DNA from: Mycobacterium arosiense ATCC BAA-1401 = DSM 45069
GTDB taxonomy: Bacteria; Actinomycetota; Actinomycetes; Mycobacteriales; Mycobacteriaceae
Reading direction: 5' to 3'
Length of the DNA: 64,000 bases
Assembly: GCF_002086125.1 (NCBI RefSeq)
Contig: NZ_MVHG01000017.1
Coordinates: 1 to 64,000 of the forward strand
The notes beneath the pieces were generated by a model. It had not been told where the DNA came from, made no database searches, and was given only the letters and a program-made list of their open reading frames with translations. The position numbers were made by a program, and so were the translations under genes. This document shows, one piece after another, positions 61,003 to 64,000 of the stretch (positions within the stretch are counted from its first letter, which is position 1; each line of letters begins with the position of its first letter).

Positions 61003-63827
61003 CCGAGCATCGCCTCGACGATCGCGGAGTCAAGCGTCCCCTTATCCCGAAAATGGTGCGCGCCCTGGCGATTCCGATCATCTTCTTCTGGGGCTTGCTC
61101 GCCGTCACCACGAATGCCTTTATGCCCCAAGTGGAACGGGTGGCGGAAGAACTCGCCGGACCCATGGTCCCGCACTATGCCCCCTCGCAGCGGGCGCTGC
61201 TGCACATCGGCGAAAAGTTTCACGAATCCAACTCGACCAACCTGACCATGGTGGTGTTCGAGGCGAACCGGCCGCTGGGCGACCAGGATCACCGGTACTA
61301 CGACGACCTGATGCGTCGCCTCGAACGCGACACCAAACACGTGCAATACGTGATGGATTTGTGGGGCAAGCCGTTTACCGCGGCGGGGGCGCAAAGCGTC
61401 GATGGCAAGTGCACTTACGTGCTCCTTCGTCTCGCCGGCGACATCGGCCAGATTCAGGCGAACCAGTCCGTCGACGCCGTCCGCGACATCATCAAGAAAG
61501 ACACGCCGCCACCGGGCCTCAAGGTCTACGTCAGCGGTGCGGCTCCCCTGGCCTCCGACACGCTCGCTATCGCCAACGCCAGCCTGAACAACGTCACGAT
61601 CGTCACGATCATTCTCATCCTCGTGATGCTGCTCCTGGTGTACCGCACCCCGTCGACCCTGCTGGTGCCGTTGCTCGGCGTCCTCATCGAGATGCTCGTC
61701 GCCAAGGGCGTCGTCTCGACCCTCGGACATTACGGGTACATCGAATTGTCGTCGTTCGCGGTGAACATCGTCATCGCACTGACCCTGGGGGCGGGGACGG
61801 ATTACGGCATATTTCTGATGGGCCGCTACCACGAGGCGCGCCAGGCCGGCGAGAGCCGGGAGGACAGCTTCTACATCGCCTATAAGGGCGTGGCGCCCAT
61901 CATCATCGGCTCCGGTTTGACGATCGCCGGCGCGTGCTACTGCTTGACGTTCGCGCGCCTGAATTACTTCCACACCATGGGGCCCGCCGTCGCGATCACC
62001 ATGCTGTTCACCATCGCCGCGGCGATGACGCTGGGTCCGGCGGTCTTGACCGTCGGCAGCCTCTTCGGGATGTTCGACCCGCGAACCAGCACCAAAGGAT
62101 TTCTGTATCGGCGCATCGGTGCGAGCGTGGTGCGGTGGCCGGTGCCGATCCTGGTGGCCAGTTCCGCCGTCGTCATGCTCGGCGCGATCTTCGTGCCGAG
62201 CTACCGGCAGAACTACGACGACCGCCAATACCAACCTGTCGGCGCGCCCGCCAATCTCGGTTTCCAGGCCGCCGACCGGCACTTCCCCAAGAGCAAGCTC
62301 TTCTCCGAGATGCTGATGGTCGAGACCGATCACGACATGCGCAACTCGGCCGACTTCATCTCGCTGGACCGTGTCGCCAAGGCGCTGATCCGGCTGCACG
62401 GCGTGGCGATGGTGCAGGGCATGACGCGGCCCTTGGGCCGCGCGCTCGAGCACGCCAGCATTCCCTACCTGTTCACCACGCAGGGCAGCGGCAACGGTCA
62501 ACAACTCCCGTTCAACAGGGAGCAGAACTCCAACACCGATGCCCAGGCAGACATCCAGGCGCACTCCGTGGCGGTGCTACGCAAAGAGATCGGCTTCTTC
62601 CAGAAGGTGTCCGACGAACTGCACCAGACGGTGCTCACCGTCGAGGACCTGAAACGGATCAGCAACGAGATGAACGAGGAAGTCTCGAACCTCGACGATT
62701 TCTTCCGCCCCGTCAAAAGCTACTTCTATTGGGAGAAGCACTGTTTCGACATCCCCATCTGCTGGGCGTTCAGATCGCTGTGGGACACGATCGATCACAT
62801 AGACCACCTCGCCGAAGATATCGACAAAGCCGAAATCTCCCTCGCGGAGGTGGATAAGGCCTTCCCACAGATCATCGCCCAACTGAAGGCCACCGCCGAC
62901 GACACCGAGGCGCTGCAGCTGAAGTTGGTCAACAGTTACGGGTCGGCGGATCTGCAGTCCATCCAGACCGACCAGACGTTCGACGACCTGATCAACGTGG
63001 GCAACGACTTCGACAGGTCTCGCAGCGACGACTATTTCTACATCCCGCACGAGGGCTTTGACAACGAGGACGTCAAGGCGGGCATGAAGCTGATGATGTC
63101 GCCGGACGGCAAAGCCGCCCGCTTCATCGTCACCCATGAGGGTGACGCGATGGGCCCCGAAGGGGTCGAGCATGTGGAACAGTTCCCCGACGCGATTAAG
63201 ACGATCCTGAAGGAGACGTCGCTGGCCGGCGCCCGGGTCTACATCGGCGGCTCGGGATCCAATGACAAGGACATCAAGCAATACGCCATGTCGGATCTGT
63301 TGATCGCGGCGATCGCGGCCTTCGTGCTGATCTTCCTGATCATGTTGTTCATCACGCGAAGCCTGGTGGCGGCCTTGGTGATTCCCGGCACCGTGGCCTT
63401 CTCCTACGCCGGGGCGTTCGGCCTGTCCATTCTCTTGTGGCAACATCTCATCGGCCTGCATCTGCATTGGCTGGTGCTGCCGCTGACCTTCATCATCCTG
63501 GTGGCCGTCGGATCGGACTACAACCTGCTGCTGATCAACCGGGTCAAAGAGGAGTTGCACGGCGGGATCCACACCGGTCTCATCCGCGCGCTCGGCAGCA
63601 CCGGCGGAGTGGTGACCTCGGCCGGTTTGGTGTTCGCCTTCACCATGCTGGCGATGCTCACCAGCGATCTGAGGACGATCGGGCAGGTGGGATCGACCGT
63701 GTGCATCGGCCTGCTGCTCGACACTCTGATCGTGCGGTCGTTCGTCGTGCCGTCCATCCTGCGGATTTTGGGACCGTGGTTCTGGTGGCCGACGCTCGTG
63801 CGTCCCCGCCCACTGCCGCAGCGGTGA
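60999..63827 (+). CDS. mmpL: MmpL family lipid/siderophore exporter
   Basis: A 942-aa RND transporter of the MmpL4/5 type. TM1 (about 27-47) is followed by a large external loop; then the 2-6 helix bundle (NVTIVTIILILVMLLLVYRT, AGTDYGIFLMGRYHEAR), a second long extracytoplasmic loop with a coiled-coil part (about 510-640), and the last bundle (VAVGSDYNLLLINRVKEEL, TGGVVTSAGLVFA). The two GTDYGIF / GSDYNLL motifs are the proton-relay signatures of MMPL proteins. ATG 60999 overlaps the mmpS stop, so the pair is one unit. Substrate may be a glycolipid or siderophore. Confidence 0.93.
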   Translation: MTEHRLDDRGVKRPLIPKMVRALAIPIIFFWGLLAVTTNAFMPQVERVAEELAGPMVPHYAPSQRALLHIGEKFHESNSTNLTMVVFEANRPLGDQDHRYYDDLMRRLERDTKHVQYVMDLWGKPFTAAGAQSVDGKCTYVLLRLAGDIGQIQANQSVDAVRDIIKKDTPPPGLKVYVSGAAPLASDTLAIANASLNNVTIVTIILILVMLLLVYRTPSTLLVPLLGVLIEMLVAKGVVSTLGHYGYIELSSFAVNIVIALTLGAGTDYGIFLMGRYHEARQAGESREDSFYIAYKGVAPIIIGSGLTIAGACYCLTFARLNYFHTMGPAVAITMLFTIAAAMTLGPAVLTVGSLFGMFDPRTSTKGFLYRRIGASVVRWPVPILVASSAVVMLGAIFVPSYRQNYDDRQYQPVGAPANLGFQAADRHFPKSKLFSEMLMVETDHDMRNSADFISLDRVAKALIRLHGVAMVQGMTRPLGRALEHASIPYLFTTQGSGNGQQLPFNREQNSNTDAQADIQAHSVAVLRKEIGFFQKVSDELHQTVLTVEDLKRISNEMNEEVSNLDDFFRPVKSYFYWEKHCFDIPICWAFRSLWDTIDHIDHLAEDIDKAEISLAEVDKAFPQIIAQLKATADDTEALQLKLVNSYGSADLQSIQTDQTFDDLINVGNDFDRSRSDDYFYIPHEGFDNEDVKAGMKLMMSPDGKAARFIVTHEGDAMGPEGVEHVEQFPDAIKTILKETSLAGARVYIGGSGSNDKDIKQYAMSDLLIAAIAAFVLIFLIMLFITRSLVAALVIPGTVAFSYAGAFGLSILLWQHLIGLHLHWLVLPLTFIILVAVGSDYNLLLINRVKEELHGGIHTGLIRALGSTGGVVTSAGLVFAFTMLAMLTSDLRTIGQVGSTVCIGLLLDTLIVRSFVVPSILRILGPWFWWPTLVRPRPLPQR

Positions 63828-63855
63828 TGCCAATCTGACGAATCGTTGAGCGGAT

Positions 63856-63880
63856 TGAACACATCTCATTAACGTGTTCA
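63856..63880 (+). promoter_or_regulatory. Inverted repeat before the last gene
   Basis: TGAACAC and GTGTTCA are perfect 7-bp arms separated by 11 bases. The left half, ATTGAACACAT (63854-63864), matches the mmpS element ATTGAGCACAT in 10 of 11 positions, so both promoters may answer to one regulator. Confidence 0.5.
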
Positions 63881-63960
63881 CATGTCGACGACGACGCCGC
63901 GTGAGGCGATCCGCGCCGCCACAGCCTCCGCGACGGTCCCGACACAGGAGGCCAGATCCC

Positions 63961-64000
63961 ATGAGCGACAACGACAAACCCTTGGCCGGCCGGGTTGCGT
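63961..64000 (+). CDS. Start of an unidentified gene, cut by the window end
   Basis: ATG 63961 with a strong AGGAGG nine bases upstream. Only 13 codons are in the window (MSDNDKPLAGRVA). The LAGRVA segment would fit the start of an SDR, but too little is visible to decide. Confidence 0.5.
   Translation, partial: MSDNDKPLAGRVA

Noticed and set aside
60963..62564. A 533-codon minus-strand frame opposite mmpL
   Set aside because: Shadow reading frame of a confident mmpL gene with low-complexity His/Arg/Gln composition.

Overview
The window is chromosomal DNA of a high-GC actinobacterium, almost certainly a nontuberculous, slow-growing Mycobacterium (Mycobacterium avium complex-like; species not settled from sequence alone). 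The main reason is gene order. From about 2.3 kb to 44.4 kb, and again at 55.0 kb, the genes follow the M. tuberculosis Rv3034c-Rv3065 segment as I remember it: Rv3034c, Rv3035, TB22.2, two methyltransferases, echA17, a Nudix gene, an ABC ATPase, serB2, ctaD, fecB, adhC, Rv3046c, nrdF2, Rv3049c, Rv3050c, nrdE-nrdI-nrdH, Rv3054c, Rv3055, dinB2, Rv3057c, Rv3058c, cyp136, Rv3060c, fadE22, ligB, cstA and mmr. Family and locus names are recalled from knowledge, not searched.

Layout. 0-2.3 kb: frameshifted tail of an MMPL transporter, tspO, photolyase. 2.35-13.4 kb: envelope and housekeeping genes, including the Rv3042c-Rv3037c minus-strand run and ctaD. 13.5-16.2 kb: fecB, adhC, Rv3046c. 16.3-25.4 kb: class Ib ribonucleotide reductase in two transcription units (nrdF2; nrdH-nrdI-nrdE), each preceded by a pair of NrdR-like boxes spaced 32 bp, interrupted by an inserted cassette of START/SRPBCC protein, two TetR regulators and an SDR. 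25.9-31.3 kb: regulator/enzyme pairs with clear palindromic operators, dinB2 and cyp136. 31.3-34.2 kb: an AT-rich accessory island holding a stand-alone LeuA regulatory-domain gene behind a 20-codon leader ORF and a long hairpin, two related tiny lipoprotein genes, and a MEDS-HATPase anti-sigma-type protein. 34.3-40.4 kb: a double-length FadR-type regulator and lipid-oxidation genes sharing a 10-bp promoter motif. 40.5-47.2 kb: ligB, cstA, a 98-aa plus 39-aa overlapping small-gene pair, an Hsp70-like ATPase and a nitroreductase. 47.2-55.0 kb: an accessory lipid region with visible decay: a ppk2 with two lesions, and an echA flanked by a thiolase remnant and a CoA-transferase stub, then fadE, an MspA-type porin, a small exported protein, APH kinase, SDR and DoxX. 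55.0-64.0 kb: mmr, glgP, a Gly-rich TPM-like membrane protein with two small membrane proteins, and mmpS-mmpL, whose upstream motif recurs before the last, truncated gene.

How they work together. nrdHIEF2 supplies dNTPs; ctaD serves aerobic respiration; the many FadE, Ech, SDR, Ltp/DUF35 and CYP genes point to lipid or sterol-like substrate oxidation, mostly placed next to a TetR or GntR regulator with a nearby palindrome. mmpL/mmpS, mmr and the MspA porin handle envelope transport. The strongest candidates for undescribed biology are the leader-ORF/hairpin ahead of the stand-alone LeuA domain, the twin small lipoproteins ending in C-X4-C-L, and the pair of deletion scars around echA.
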